Below, piece by piece: positions 17,846 to 27,028 of a stretch of 64,000 bases of DNA; within the stretch, counting starts at the first letter, position 1, and every line of letters begins with the position of its first letter. Both the position numbers and the translations under genes were made by a program. The stretch is from Paenibacillus polymyxa (GTDB lineage: Bacteria; Bacillota; Bacilli; Paenibacillales; Paenibacillaceae), in contig NZ_JAGGNR010000040.1 of the NCBI RefSeq assembly GCF_018614975.1, positions 1 to 64,000 of the forward strand, in the 5' to 3' direction. The notes under the pieces are model-generated. The model was given only the letters and a program-made list of their open reading frames with translations. It was not told the origin of the DNA and searched no databases.

Positions 17846-17942
17846 TTTTTGAGTAATCATAAGTTTGCGCTGGGGATGCGTAAAGGTACAGTTACGCTGA
17901 GAAGTACAAAAAGCGAATATAGTTCCCGAGAAACAGCCTACA

Positions 17943-20294
17943 TTAACCGCTATGAACGTCCATTTTCCGAAACACACTCGGAGAAATCCCGCGTACCCGC
18001 TTGAAAGCTCGGCGGAATGAATGTGCACTGTTATACCCGGTGGCCTCCGCTATCTCGTCAATGGTCTGACCGGTGGACTGCAACAAGTTTGAGGCAGCAT
18101 CAATGCGTACCCGTTCTACATAATCGGAAAGATTCTCTCCCGTATGTTCTTTGAACAGTTGGGATATAAACTTCTCGGACTTGCTCATGTGCTCCGCAAT
18201 CCGATAGATCGTCAAGTTTGCATCCCCATAATGTTGTTGGATAAAACATATCATTTCGTTTACAGTATCTGCATGTGCTCCTGCTCTTCTTCTCTGGAAA
18301 TCACCGCAGATGTCTTCTGTTAACTGTTTGAATTTTTCACGCAGCGAAGTGATCGTTTCTGTCATCTGAATGGATGTCACCCGAGTTTTATATTCCTCCA
18401 GCAGGGAAGCATCCAGCTTGAATTTTGGTTCGTCCAGCTTCAGAAAAGTCCCCTTCAGCTCCATAATGAACTGCTGCGTCATCTCGTAGGAAAGTTCCCG
18501 CTCCTCTAAATTGCGAATAAACAATTGCTCCAGAATACGTATCGCCTCTTCAGGCTCACCGACTTTGATTGTGTTCAGCAGGCGCTGTTCAGACTCAATC
18601 GGATAATAGAACATTTCATTTTCCTTCATCGTATCTTCAAATCTCACCAGATGATCTGTTCCCATATGAATGGCATAATCCAGAGCTTGTTTGGCTTCGT
18701 CAAAGGAACGCCCTGCATCATTCCAGACCTCGTAAGCTGTACCTGTGCCAATTGTTGTGGATATCCGATGCTCCCGGTAGATCACTTCCATCAAGGTGTT
18801 CAGCTCTTTTTCACATCTCCCTATAGCTTCATTTAGTGGGCTTCCATCCAATGGACAGGCAAAAGCGATCTGGTCGGTTCCCCAATCCGTGATCAGCAGC
18901 TGCGCATTCCATTCTGTAAGTACTTGTTTGACGAGCAGCCTTGCGACACCCAGTTCATGGATAGTTTCTTCACTGTCCGGATTGGCATATCCGTTTACCT
19001 TCACTAAGCCTGCCAAGCCCTTGCTGCTATGAAGAGAAATGTGCGCTTGGGATGAGATAACCTCCAACTCAAGTGAGGTATAGACTTCTCCGGTTAACAA
19101 ACGTTTGATAAAACCGTCTCTCAATAACGGAATCTGCTCATTCATGGCGTTTTTAAGTGAGTCATTATTAGCTATCAGATTGTTAATATGGCTTGCCAAA
19201 AAATCATATTCATTGCCCCGTCTGCCTGGAGAATCGGTGATTTGTTCCCGAAAAGAGGCCAACAACCTGTATATGGGTGCACTATTCCGATAAGCCAGAA
19301 CCAGCCCGAATAGCAGTCCCAAGGCAATGGTTGCCAAAGTAAAGGCCAGCGTGACTTGTTTGATTTGGTCCGCTTTTGTCATGAGTGCTTTCTCCGGAAT
19401 CCCTGCCATGTAATTCCATCCATTTTGACTGGACTGCATCGATATCAGCAGCCGACCATCACTTCCAGGCTGCACGTTCTGCACGTTCAGCTCCGTTTCC
19501 GCAGCGTTACCTTCTCTCCGGTGAATCTGTGCCATTTGCTCGGCCTCGGTTTGTTCCATGCCAAGGGAGAAAATAATCTGCCCTTCCGCATCGGTGACGA
19601 GAGTCCAGCCGCCATATTGATCCACAATATTTTGAGTAAGGCTGGCCATCTGACCCTGATCAATCATGACACCAATTGTTGCTTGCGGTTTGTTGAAGCT
19701 GTTCAAAGGCAGAGATTGCAGAAACGTAATGGCGGGAACGTCTGCAAGCACAGTGCCGAGTATTTCACGTTTATAGTTTCGAAGCGGTATGATTTCGTTA
19801 AAGTGTGGTTGTTTAAGAATTTGGTCATGCCATTGTTCAAACGACATACCGTCCAGCTGATTGGCAGCATAATAATGCTCTGGACGATAATACACGGTTC
19901 TTGGTGTGATGATGGCATTGTAGTTCGGAATGTGAATGAAGAAATGGGACAAGTAATCATTGGTACTGCTGTACATGGAGAGACTCCGCTGCATGCGGTT
20001 CATACCGTAGACATTGTAGAGATCATACGGCTTCGGGCCAGTAATTAAATTTTGCAAATCGGGATTGACAGCAAGCTGCCTGGTAAAGGCTTCAACTTGA
20101 AGAAGGTTACGCTCAATGATCTCTTTCCCGAGACTCAGCGACTTCAAGCTGTTCTCAATGGAGCTGGAACGAGCCGCTTCAATGGAAGCTCGGTAAGAGG
20201 CATATCCCGCAATTTGAGGAATCATCAGAATGACAAGATACGAAATGAGGAATCGGCGGAACACGGGTGAAAATTTGGACCATAGGAGCTGCAT
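17943..20294 (-). CDS. Membrane-bound AraC-family regulator with extracellular sensor
   Basis: One-component sensor-regulator (783 aa). A helix near residues 15-35 (FLISYLVILMIPQIAGY) and a second near 310-335 (LAFTLATIALGLLFGLVLAY) bracket an extracellular dCache-like sensor. A cytoplasmic linker leads to a C-terminal AraC double HTH (about 680-780: NLTIYRIAEHMSKSEKFISQLFK and IDEIAEATGYNSAHSFRRAFKR). There is no receiver or kinase domain, so signal and DNA binding are in one chain, like YtdP/YesS-type proteins. It sits directly upstream of a permease operon, its likely target. Start ATG follows GGAGGG, and a cre-like box is 19 bp upstream. Confidence 0.92.
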   Translation of the reverse strand: MQLLWSKFSPVFRRFLISYLVILMIPQIAGYASYRASIEAARSSSIENSLKSLSLGKEIIERNLLQVEAFTRQLAVNPDLQNLITGPKPYDLYNVYGMNRMQRSLSMYSSTNDYLSHFFIHIPNYNAIITPRTVYYRPEHYYAANQLDGMSFEQWHDQILKQPHFNEIIPLRNYKREILGTVLADVPAITFLQSLPLNSFNKPQATIGVMIDQGQMASLTQNIVDQYGGWTLVTDAEGQIIFSLGMEQTEAEQMAQIHRREGNAAETELNVQNVQPGSDGRLLISMQSSQNGWNYMAGIPEKALMTKADQIKQVTLAFTLATIALGLLFGLVLAYRNSAPIYRLLASFREQITDSPGRRGNEYDFLASHINNLIANNDSLKNAMNEQIPLLRDGFIKRLLTGEVYTSLELEVISSQAHISLHSSKGLAGLVKVNGYANPDSEETIHELGVARLLVKQVLTEWNAQLLITDWGTDQIAFACPLDGSPLNEAIGRCEKELNTLMEVIYREHRISTTIGTGTAYEVWNDAGRSFDEAKQALDYAIHMGTDHLVRFEDTMKENEMFYYPIESEQRLLNTIKVGEPEEAIRILEQLFIRNLEERELSYEMTQQFIMELKGTFLKLDEPKFKLDASLLEEYKTRVTSIQMTETITSLREKFKQLTEDICGDFQRRRAGAHADTVNEMICFIQQHYGDANLTIYRIAEHMSKSEKFISQLFKEHTGENLSDYVERVRIDAASNLLQSTGQTIDEIAEATGYNSAHSFRRAFKRVRGISPSVFRKMDVHSG

Positions 20295-20312
20295 ATGTAC
20301 CCTCCCTTTTTT

Positions 20313-20326
20313 ATCAAGCGCTTACA
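20313..20326. promoter_or_regulatory. Predicted cre (CcpA) box
   Basis: ATCAAGCGCTTACA; the reverse strand TGTAAGCGCTTGAT deviates from the cre consensus at one position. It overlaps the expected promoter region of the AraC regulator gene. Confidence 0.5.
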
Positions 20327-20489
20327 TTTCTCTGTGATAAGGTAGCTGTTCAATGATACACCGGGCATTTCTTCCTGGTGAAGGTACAACTTCTTCCTTA
20401 TGGTACATTTACGTACTGCAGCCTACAATGCATACTCGAAAATAATTGTCTCTCTGCTGTTTGGCGCACAAATATAGTTGTATCTTACC

Positions 20490-20510
20490 TTGGCATGGCC
20501 TCCATGCCAA
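20490..20510. repeat. Small perfect hairpin
   Basis: Nine-bp arms TTGGCATGG and CCATGCCAA with a 3-nt loop in the gap between the GH5 terminator and the AraC regulator promoter. Role unknown; no T run follows. Confidence 0.4.
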
Positions 20511-20530
20511 AGTATCAAAAAATAAACGCA

Positions 20531-20568
20531 AAAAACCTCCCCGAGACATGGAATGACTTGGGGAGGTT
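20531..20568 (-). terminator. Rho-independent terminator after GH5
   Basis: Stem AACCTCCCC (20534-20542) with GGGGAGGTT (20560-20568), T run on the minus strand, 21 bp after the GH5 stop. It closes the long operon that begins near 35.3 kb. Confidence 0.8.
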
Positions 20569-20588
20569 CTTGTTTAACGTTTTGCTTA

Positions 20589-22295
20589 TTAATTGCTAAC
20601 GGCAACAAATTTCCATTGTTGGTTTGTAGCACCTGTGTAGGTGTTCTGCTGCAGCTTGGCTCCATCCGAAGTGGAAGCGTTTGCCACTTCAATCGCTTTA
20701 TTGCTGTTCACGTTGATGATACTCCAGTACCCGTTACCAAGATCGTTGACCTTAAAATGCTGAGCAGTTGTGTTCAGATTGCTCATGAGTTGAACCGCTT
20801 CCCCATTGGTGAGGGTACCATTGCGAATGTCGATGACTTTGTCCGGCGAGTTCACACTTGTCAGTGTATAGTTGCCGCTACCGATCGAAGTCAGAACCCA
20901 CTTCTGAGGGTTACCGCCCAGATCACTCCACTGCTGGAGCTGAAGATTATTTTCATTTTGACCACCAGGGACATCAATAACTTTGTTGGAATGCCGGGCT
21001 ACGATTTTATAAGTTGCACCGGATACAAGACCCGTTGTTGGTCCGCCGCCTTGTCCACTGCCCGGGTAAGTCTGAGCACGTTCATGGTACCAGTTAAACA
21101 GGAATCGTCCCATGGCACTCCGTGAAGCATCTCCATCCCATTTCAGGCCAGCTGTTGGGTCGGCAAAAGAGCTTCGTGGTCCTTCACTTAGAATGAATCC
21201 GTTCATATGAGCTGCAATGCTGACATTGCCTGCTGCGTTGAAAATCGTTTTGGTATTGGTGCCAAACCCTTCATTGCTGCCATTAAACAAGTTCCAATAG
21301 GCTGAATCTCCAGGTTTGTTTTTGAACCAGGTTACCTCGGTAATGTTAATCGGATATTTGTCAGCGGCTGCCTTCACGTTGGTATTCCACTGGTCTTGCA
21401 GGATAGAGAAGTTGTCATATGCGCCATAACCAGGGTACCAGTGAACCGCATATCCATAGTTATTGAGCGGATCAGTCAATGGATGGCTTGCCGTCAAGCT
21501 GTAAAATTGGTTGTATCCCAGACCTGCCGCCCAGATAACGTTGTCTGCACCTTTGCTGCGAATTGTTGAAATCATGGAATTTTGGAAATTACGCAGGTCA
21601 TTCCAGTGATCCACAAAGTCATTTTCCCCGTTGTATCCACCCCAATGTCCATTGGCATAGGATTTCACCGGTTCGTTGATCAGTTCGAAGTGAACGTTGT
21701 CTGCACTTTTGATCTCCGGGCGTGAAGCGAGATAACCCCAGATTTCGTTGAATTTTTGCAGGTTGGCAGGTGTTGTTGCCTGATCATCCTTCAATGTGAA
21801 GTCCAGTCCCAGGACAACGTAGACACCTTTTGTTTTGGCATATTGAATGTACGGAATAATTACATTTTGCGTAACGGTCTGCACACCGGCAAAGTTATAT
21901 GTACCAGCAGCCACATCTCCCATGTCCTGACGATCGATGAACAGACGTACCTGATTCATATTCCAGCCATGATTGCTTCCGTACTTCGCGCTGGTGTCAG
22001 CAAAAGTATCGGTAATGTCTTTCAGATAAGCCAGTGTAGCTGCATGACGGTTATTGCCGTGCAGATTGAGATAATAATTGCTGTCCTGATATGTCCAGTA
22101 GGCACCTGAGGGTTGATGCCAACCGTTCAGTAGCACAGGCTGGTTGTTGCTGTTCACTAGGTTTTTGCCGTTTACGTGCAGCTTGCCCATCGGCATGCCC
22201 ACCCATGCTTCGGCGCGACTGCCTCCCCATGGAGCAATTGTGATCAATAAAGCCAGAATGAGTACAAGTTTACAAGATGTCATGAACTTCTTCAC
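20589..22295 (-). CDS. Secreted GH5 glycoside hydrolase with C-terminal ricin-type CBM13
   Basis: Secreted two-domain enzyme (568 aa). Signal peptide to about residue 30 (SRAEA), GH5 (beta/alpha)8 domain about 35-415 with acid/base E208 in FELINEP and nucleophile E320 in INITEVTW, a Gly/Pro linker near 420-430, and a ricin B-like trefoil from about 431 to the end (repeats with QQW/QQWKF at each third). Such GH5-CBM13 enzymes in Paenibacillus include xylanase or arabinoxylanase subfamilies; the subfamily cannot be fixed by eye, and a cellulase or mannanase is possible. GTG start with AGGAGG at 7 nt. It is the last gene of the large transporter array, so the transporter probably imports its products. 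Confidence 0.9.
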   Translation of the reverse strand: MKKFMTSCKLVLILALLITIAPWGGSRAEAWVGMPMGKLHVNGKNLVNSNNQPVLLNGWHQPSGAYWTYQDSNYYLNLHGNNRHAATLAYLKDITDTFADTSAKYGSNHGWNMNQVRLFIDRQDMGDVAAGTYNFAGVQTVTQNVIIPYIQYAKTKGVYVVLGLDFTLKDDQATTPANLQKFNEIWGYLASRPEIKSADNVHFELINEPVKSYANGHWGGYNGENDFVDHWNDLRNFQNSMISTIRSKGADNVIWAAGLGYNQFYSLTASHPLTDPLNNYGYAVHWYPGYGAYDNFSILQDQWNTNVKAAADKYPINITEVTWFKNKPGDSAYWNLFNGSNEGFGTNTKTIFNAAGNVSIAAHMNGFILSEGPRSSFADPTAGLKWDGDASRSAMGRFLFNWYHERAQTYPGSGQGGGPTTGLVSGATYKIVARHSNKVIDVPGGQNENNLQLQQWSDLGGNPQKWVLTSIGSGNYTLTSVNSPDKVIDIRNGTLTNGEAVQLMSNLNTTAQHFKVNDLGNGYWSIINVNSNKAIEVANASTSDGAKLQQNTYTGATNQQWKFVAVSN

Positions 22296-22377
22296 TATAA
22301 TTCCTCCTGATCTGATATATTGTCTTGCAATATTGCGAGGTAAGCTCCGTCAGAGTATCTCTGATCAAACAGATCGC

Positions 22378-22512
22378 TCAGGTCGGAGCCCGCTCCCGCA
22401 GCCCGTTCCACACCAGCAGGGGAATACTGCGCAGGTAAGGATCACGGTTCTGCTGTGAGCAGACGTTCATGAGATCGTTACAAGCCCCCTTTTGACAGGT
22501 GGAATGTTGCAT
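22378..22512 (-). CDS. Small Cys-containing protein, 44 aa (hypothetical)
   Basis: Unrecognised small ORF in the 275-bp gap between the last permease gene and GH5. The ATG at 22512 is preceded by a perfect AAGGAGG 6 nt upstream, as good as any site in this window. The product starts MQHSTCQKGACND, has Cys at residues 6, 11 and 18, a basic middle (QQNRDPYLR) and a hydrophobic stretch SIPLLVWNG. There is no signal peptide or transmembrane helix. It is co-directional with both neighbours (58 bp and 82 bp gaps). The Cys spacing could suit a metal site, but this is speculation. Confidence 0.55.
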   Translation of the reverse strand: MQHSTCQKGACNDLMNVCSQQNRDPYLRSIPLLVWNGLRERAPT

Positions 22513-22570
22513 GAAATTCCTCCTTCCTCTTCCAGTCTGATCCCACTCCAAACGTACAGGAAAACTTAAC

Positions 22571-23518
22571 TTAACCGACGATTCCCGTACGCTCTACACT
22601 CTCTACGAAATATCGTTGCACAAACAGATAGATGACGATCAAAGGCAGTATGGCAAGAAGAATTCCTGTATCCTGGATCATGCTCAGATAGAACGGATCG
22701 GCCTGGGAAGCTGCACCGTCAGTAACCTGCTGGGCCAGATTATACGGAAGGGACGATAACTGGGTCGACATGACTTTACTTGAAGTCAGATAAGTCGTCG
22801 TATAGAAGCTGTCGTTCCACTGCCATACGAAGGAAAACAGCATGACTGTTACCATGGACGGAATGGCATTGGGCAGCATGATTCTTGAAAATGTTCGTCC
22901 GATGCCCGCGCCGTCCACATAGGCCGCCTCCTCCACTTCCTTCGGAATACCTCTGAAGAATTGCCGGAAGATAAAGATGTACAAGCCGGCTTTAAGTGAA
23001 TTGGCCGTAATGGCCGTCAAAATAAACGGCCAATAGGTATTAAGCAAATTAACAGGTTTGCCGGCTATAAGCGTCATAAGTCCCATCAGGTCAAAGCTTT
23101 TCAAATTCAGGTATACCGGAATGAGAATGGTCGTTGGCGGTACAAGAATCGTCAGAATTACACCGGCAAACAGCCAGTTGCTTCCCCTGAATTTCAGTCT
23201 GGCAAATCCGTATCCTGCGAGTGCACAGGATGCTGTAGTCAGCAGTGTAGTCGTTGCAGACAGGGCAAACGTATTAAACAGCGTTGCCCAGTAATCCATT
23301 ACGCGTATCGCCTGCTTGAAATTGTCGATGGAGAAGTTCTGTGGAATCCATACCACCACTGCCGAATACAGATCGCCTTTATCCTTGACGGATGTGGAAA
23401 CCTTCTGAAATATGGGAAACAGGATAACGAAGGAAAGTCCGGTAATCAGAACGAATCGGATCATGGCCCACAGCCAGCCTTTCCAATGCTCCAGCGATAA
23501 TAATCGTGATGTTGTCAC
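22571..23518 (-). CDS. Sugar ABC transporter permease, MalG/UgpE type
   Basis: Permease of 315 aa with six helices and EAA loop EVEEAAYVDGAGIGRTFSRI near residue 205. The reading frame is open 99 bp further upstream, but I take the GTG at 23518 as start: AGGAGGG stands 8 nt before it, just after the stop of the upstream permease gene (17 bp gap). It pairs with the preceding MalF-type permease as the second channel of this operon. The end YFVESVERTGIVG is typical of the family. Confidence 0.9.
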   Translation of the reverse strand: MTTSRLLSLEHWKGWLWAMIRFVLITGLSFVILFPIFQKVSTSVKDKGDLYSAVVVWIPQNFSIDNFKQAIRVMDYWATLFNTFALSATTTLLTTASCALAGYGFARLKFRGSNWLFAGVILTILVPPTTILIPVYLNLKSFDLMGLMTLIAGKPVNLLNTYWPFILTAITANSLKAGLYIFIFRQFFRGIPKEVEEAAYVDGAGIGRTFSRIMLPNAIPSMVTVMLFSFVWQWNDSFYTTTYLTSSKVMSTQLSSLPYNLAQQVTDGAASQADPFYLSMIQDTGILLAILPLIVIYLFVQRYFVESVERTGIVG

Positions 23519-23535
23519 GTGGGACACCCTCCTTT

Positions 23536-24381
23536 CTAATCTTGATAGAAGACTCGCTTCGAGAAAATGATGTTTACGATAACCAGAATAATGGCAATGG
23601 CCAGAAAGTAGACCCATGCCATGGCAGAACTTAATCCAAAGTCAAATTTGACAAAGCCGGTATCCCGGATCAGCTCTGTCATGGCGTTATTGGCAAACGA
23701 ATCAATGATTGTATAGATCGCATTGACAAAAATAAGCGGGCTGACCATTGGGAACGTAATTTTCCAGAAGGCTTCATACCCCGTCGCGCCTTCCATCTTC
23801 GAAGCCTCATACAGTTGAGGGGAAATCGTCTGGATCCCTGCCAAAAAGATCAAAATCTGTACACCGGATTGACTCACGATCTGATAGATCCGATCTACGG
23901 CGCTGCTCAGATACGTGACGATCCAATCGCTCACTCCGGCGTTAACCATCAGATTTTCGAGTTCAAATGTCCCGAGTGAGCTTCCACCTGTGCTGCTCTG
24001 ATTAACCGCTTCAATCAGGCTGGTGCTCTCCAGTGTCATAATCACTCCCGATGCCAGAATAACGGGCAGGAAAAAGATCGACCGCGCTACAGCCCGGCCC
24101 CTGAACTTCTGATTCAGGATGACGGCAAGGAACAGACTGAATATAACGATAAGCGGTACGTTGATGAGTACATCTGTGATCGCCTCAATTAACGCACGGT
24201 TAAAGCTTGTATTGACGGTGAGCGCCTGAATGTAATTGGCGACACCGGTGAACTGAATCGCTATGCCTTCCGCGTTAGCCTGAATTGTACTCATGCTGTA
24301 TCGCAGAGAGGCTAACAGCGGAATGAAGAAAAACAACACAAAACCAATGAGCCAGGGAAGCACGTAGATTACACCCCACAT
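23536..24381 (-). CDS. Sugar ABC transporter permease, MalF/UgpA type
   Basis: Permease with the first-helix signature YVLPWLIGFVLFFFIPLLASL and EAA loop QLYEASKMEGATGYEAFWKI. From the only ATG (24381) it is 281 aa, which lacks the usual basic N-terminus. In frame, a CTG at 24438 would add LKTLLKWKWGSRTYAQQKA, the expected cytoplasmic leader, and overlaps the upstream stop codon (CTCTGA), with GGTGGTGA as a weak Shine-Dalgarno. I list the ATG but think translation from the CTG by coupling is quite possible. It is the first of the second permease pair in this operon. Confidence 0.85.
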   Translation of the reverse strand: MWGVIYVLPWLIGFVLFFFIPLLASLRYSMSTIQANAEGIAIQFTGVANYIQALTVNTSFNRALIEAITDVLINVPLIVIFSLFLAVILNQKFRGRAVARSIFFLPVILASGVIMTLESTSLIEAVNQSSTGGSSLGTFELENLMVNAGVSDWIVTYLSSAVDRIYQIVSQSGVQILIFLAGIQTISPQLYEASKMEGATGYEAFWKITFPMVSPLIFVNAIYTIIDSFANNAMTELIRDTGFVKFDFGLSSAMAWVYFLAIAIILVIVNIIFSKRVFYQD

Positions 24382-24434
24382 GGCTTTCTGCTGAGCATAC
24401 GTACGACTTCCCCATTTCCATTTCAGGAGCGTCT

Positions 24435-27011
24435 TCAGAGCTGCTCACCACCAGTCACATAGCTTTGGGCTTCCACTGTATCGTTGTCAACTTCTACAGG
24501 GAAGTCGTTATAATTGACGATTACGAACCCGCCACCTTCATATGTTGTCCGGAAGACGCCCTCCTCCAGGGATTCATGGGACATCATGGAACGTCCGGCA
24601 AACGGCTGGTTCACCTGGTTCACCTCATTGTAGATTTCAGCAGCCAGATCGATCCACTGTTCATAATTCGCCGCGTAGAGATCATCATAATCCGTTTCTT
24701 TCACAACATGGTTTGGCGCATTAAACCATGCAAAGTATGGACTGGCTCCATATTCAATCAGTTTCAGCACATATTGCCTTGCATTGGTATATGTGGAGAG
24801 ATTGTATGGCGTCCCCGTATAACCGATGCTGCCGTGTACAACGAGCTGATAGAACGGAATCTCTTCATCCTCTAGTTTGAAACGGCTGCTGGTCATCGGC
24901 GCATCTGTCAGACCAGTTACATACGGCAGGGCATAAGCGTTCCCGCCTTCAGCAACAAGCGAGCCAGCCTGCTGCTGAATCTGTTCAAGTGCCTTCTTCA
25001 CGGAGCTGAGCGCTTGTGTTCGGTCCACCAGCTTTTTCGGATTCATATCGCTGTTTAACTGAGCTGCCAGATCATTCAGGCTCAGCGACAGTCCGTCCTT
25101 TTGAAGGGACATGAGCTCATCTAACATGTCTGCCGTCACGGCCTCCAGCAAGTTGGGCGAAAGCACATAGGAAGGTGAACGATCCCGGTCCCGCCGCTGG
25201 ATGGCCTGGTTCATCGGATACATGACCGCCGGTTCCTGAGTTAATGTGCGTGAAGCTTCTTTGGACGGTTTAAACCCTTTTTTGGATTGCACATTCAGCA
25301 GAGCGATATCTGGATAGAAGCCGATGCCCGCTTCTTGTGTGTAGGCGCTGAATTCCCGCAATCCCTTTTTCCCGCCTACCGCGCCGTCTACCTGGATGGA
25401 ATCCGGCAGTCGATGATGAAGTCCGCCGTTAAACCATCCCGCATAGCGAACCTGAATATTGGATACCTTCTTCTCCGTCAAGGCGGAGAGAATGTTTTGG
25501 GCTTCATCAAACGTCGTCAAAGCCTCCGTCGAATCGTACGGTATGCCCAGCATATGCTTCCGTGTTGTCATGCCGCCGAACAGTTGCAGGTAAAAGGGAA
25601 CGTTACTCTGCTCCTTGCTGGCATTCAGCTCGGGAAGTCCGCCGTTCTGCATCAGATAATCCCGATAGAGAGATGCAAGCCCCGAATACGAGGCCTTATC
25701 CGCCCCGACAAAAGCATATCGAACAACGAAGTCGGACACAGTCGGTTTCTTCTGGAATTTCGGAAGTGTACGGACCATATCGCTTGCCTGAAGCGTCACA
25801 TCGCTCTTATTAACAACGTAGAAGCTTGGATATACGTTGTTGTAACTGTTCAGCTTGCCGCTGATATCGGCATTCACCACTGCAACGGCATCCCCTTCTT
25901 CAATAATGCCCAGGAAAGCTCCCTCTTTCCGAATCAGTCCAAATACCGGCAGCCTGGCTCTGGCTTCATTCGAACTTGCTTCCCGCAGTTTCATGGTCAT
26001 ATCCGGTCCGTATATGTCTTGTTGATAGGCAGGATACTGCAACTTGCGATTGTTAAAATGGATCAGCGCTCCCGAACCGTCTGGCACCAGTATGGAGCCC
26101 TCTTCATCTGAACCCCCGGCCCCGAAATAATCCAATACAGATATGCTGTTGATCGGATATTCCTCCGGAAAATGAATGCCTGAGGACGGAACACGCACGA
26201 GCAGATCCTCTCCATCCAGCTCATATTCCATCGTAAGCATAAACAGACGTGGTCCACTTCGTTCCTCTTCAATGCCAAACTCGGCATGATCCTGAGCCAG
26301 ATCCTCCGATGTGTAACCGGCTGTGTCAAAAGCCTTCAAGGCCCGGGACAGCTGCAATCCTTGCATCGCCTTATCAATCCGGACATAAGCGCCTTCATCC
26401 TTGTCTTCCGCATAGCCCACCTTCAAGGCCCGCTGCCCGGCCTTGTCTAGCTGTGCAAGCAGCTTTTGTTCAAATCGCTCCTTGCTGATCTTCATCGGCA
26501 AGTCTTCGATGGATCGCTCAGTGCTCCCAAACTGGTAGTGGACCCGCACGCCGCCTGGCAGCACCTCGTAGCTTATCTGCTTGTGTGCAACACTATCTGT
26601 GAAGGAATTCACGGTGCTGCTCTGTCCAAGGCTGTTGAAGAAGCTGAGCTTCGTTTGTGATGACAAAAGGTCTTTATTTATCCCGGCTGCAACCCCATCC
26701 TGCTCACGATCTGCAGGGTTGCTGCGCCAGATCTGGCCGCTATGCGTGTGAATCACTGCAATCTCGGCAGTCTCTTCGTGAATAAACAACTGCAGCGCAG
26801 CATTCTGCGCAATGCCTACCATGCCGGGAAGGCGGACATCGCTGAACGATGATTTCAGTTTCTCTCCGGGAGGCAGGGAGGGAAAGTCCGTCGAATCAGC
26901 GGCAGTCACTGTCTCGTAAGCGAGCGGTGTTGGCGAGAATTGACAACCGCCAAGAAGCAGACTGCCCGCGAGTAGCATTCCTGTTATTTTTTTGGCTACG
27001 GTATAATTCAT
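24435..27011 (-). CDS. Large surface lipoprotein, DUF5696-like
   Basis: Lipoprotein of 858 aa. Start ATG (27011) follows AGGAGG; an open frame extends 327 bp upstream but that part is Cys-rich, unlike a real N-terminus, and overlaps the preceding gene. Lipobox LLLGGC puts the acylated Cys at residue 21. Beta-rich N-terminal half; from about 490 a segment with QVRYAGWFNGGLHHRLPDS, FYPDIALL and YFAWFNAPN resembles a glycosidase-like (beta/alpha)8 barrel, though I cannot assign catalytic residues. I recognise the protein as the Paenibacillus DUF5696 type, usually beside ABC permeases and a Yip1-like gene. Function unknown; a surface glycan-binding or -cleaving part of the import system is plausible. 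Confidence 0.75.
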   Translation of the reverse strand: MNYTVAKKITGMLLAGSLLLGGCQFSPTPLAYETVTAADSTDFPSLPPGEKLKSSFSDVRLPGMVGIAQNAALQLFIHEETAEIAVIHTHSGQIWRSNPADREQDGVAAGINKDLLSSQTKLSFFNSLGQSSTVNSFTDSVAHKQISYEVLPGGVRVHYQFGSTERSIEDLPMKISKERFEQKLLAQLDKAGQRALKVGYAEDKDEGAYVRIDKAMQGLQLSRALKAFDTAGYTSEDLAQDHAEFGIEEERSGPRLFMLTMEYELDGEDLLVRVPSSGIHFPEEYPINSISVLDYFGAGGSDEEGSILVPDGSGALIHFNNRKLQYPAYQQDIYGPDMTMKLREASSNEARARLPVFGLIRKEGAFLGIIEEGDAVAVVNADISGKLNSYNNVYPSFYVVNKSDVTLQASDMVRTLPKFQKKPTVSDFVVRYAFVGADKASYSGLASLYRDYLMQNGGLPELNASKEQSNVPFYLQLFGGMTTRKHMLGIPYDSTEALTTFDEAQNILSALTEKKVSNIQVRYAGWFNGGLHHRLPDSIQVDGAVGGKKGLREFSAYTQEAGIGFYPDIALLNVQSKKGFKPSKEASRTLTQEPAVMYPMNQAIQRRDRDRSPSYVLSPNLLEAVTADMLDELMSLQKDGLSLSLNDLAAQLNSDMNPKKLVDRTQALSSVKKALEQIQQQAGSLVAEGGNAYALPYVTGLTDAPMTSSRFKLEDEEIPFYQLVVHGSIGYTGTPYNLSTYTNARQYVLKLIEYGASPYFAWFNAPNHVVKETDYDDLYAANYEQWIDLAAEIYNEVNQVNQPFAGRSMMSHESLEEGVFRTTYEGGGFVIVNYNDFPVEVDNDTVEAQSYVTGGEQL

Positions 27012-27028
27012 AACAATTTCCTCCTCCC

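Noticed and set aside
19356..20048. 230-codon plus-strand frame inside the membrane AraC regulator
   Set aside because: Antisense to a conserved sensor domain; Cys/His-rich odd composition and no start signals.
25287..26111. 274-codon open frame on the plus strand inside the DUF5696-like gene
   Set aside because: It lies opposite a well-supported lipoprotein gene, has no ribosome-binding site and an amino-acid composition typical of antisense reading.
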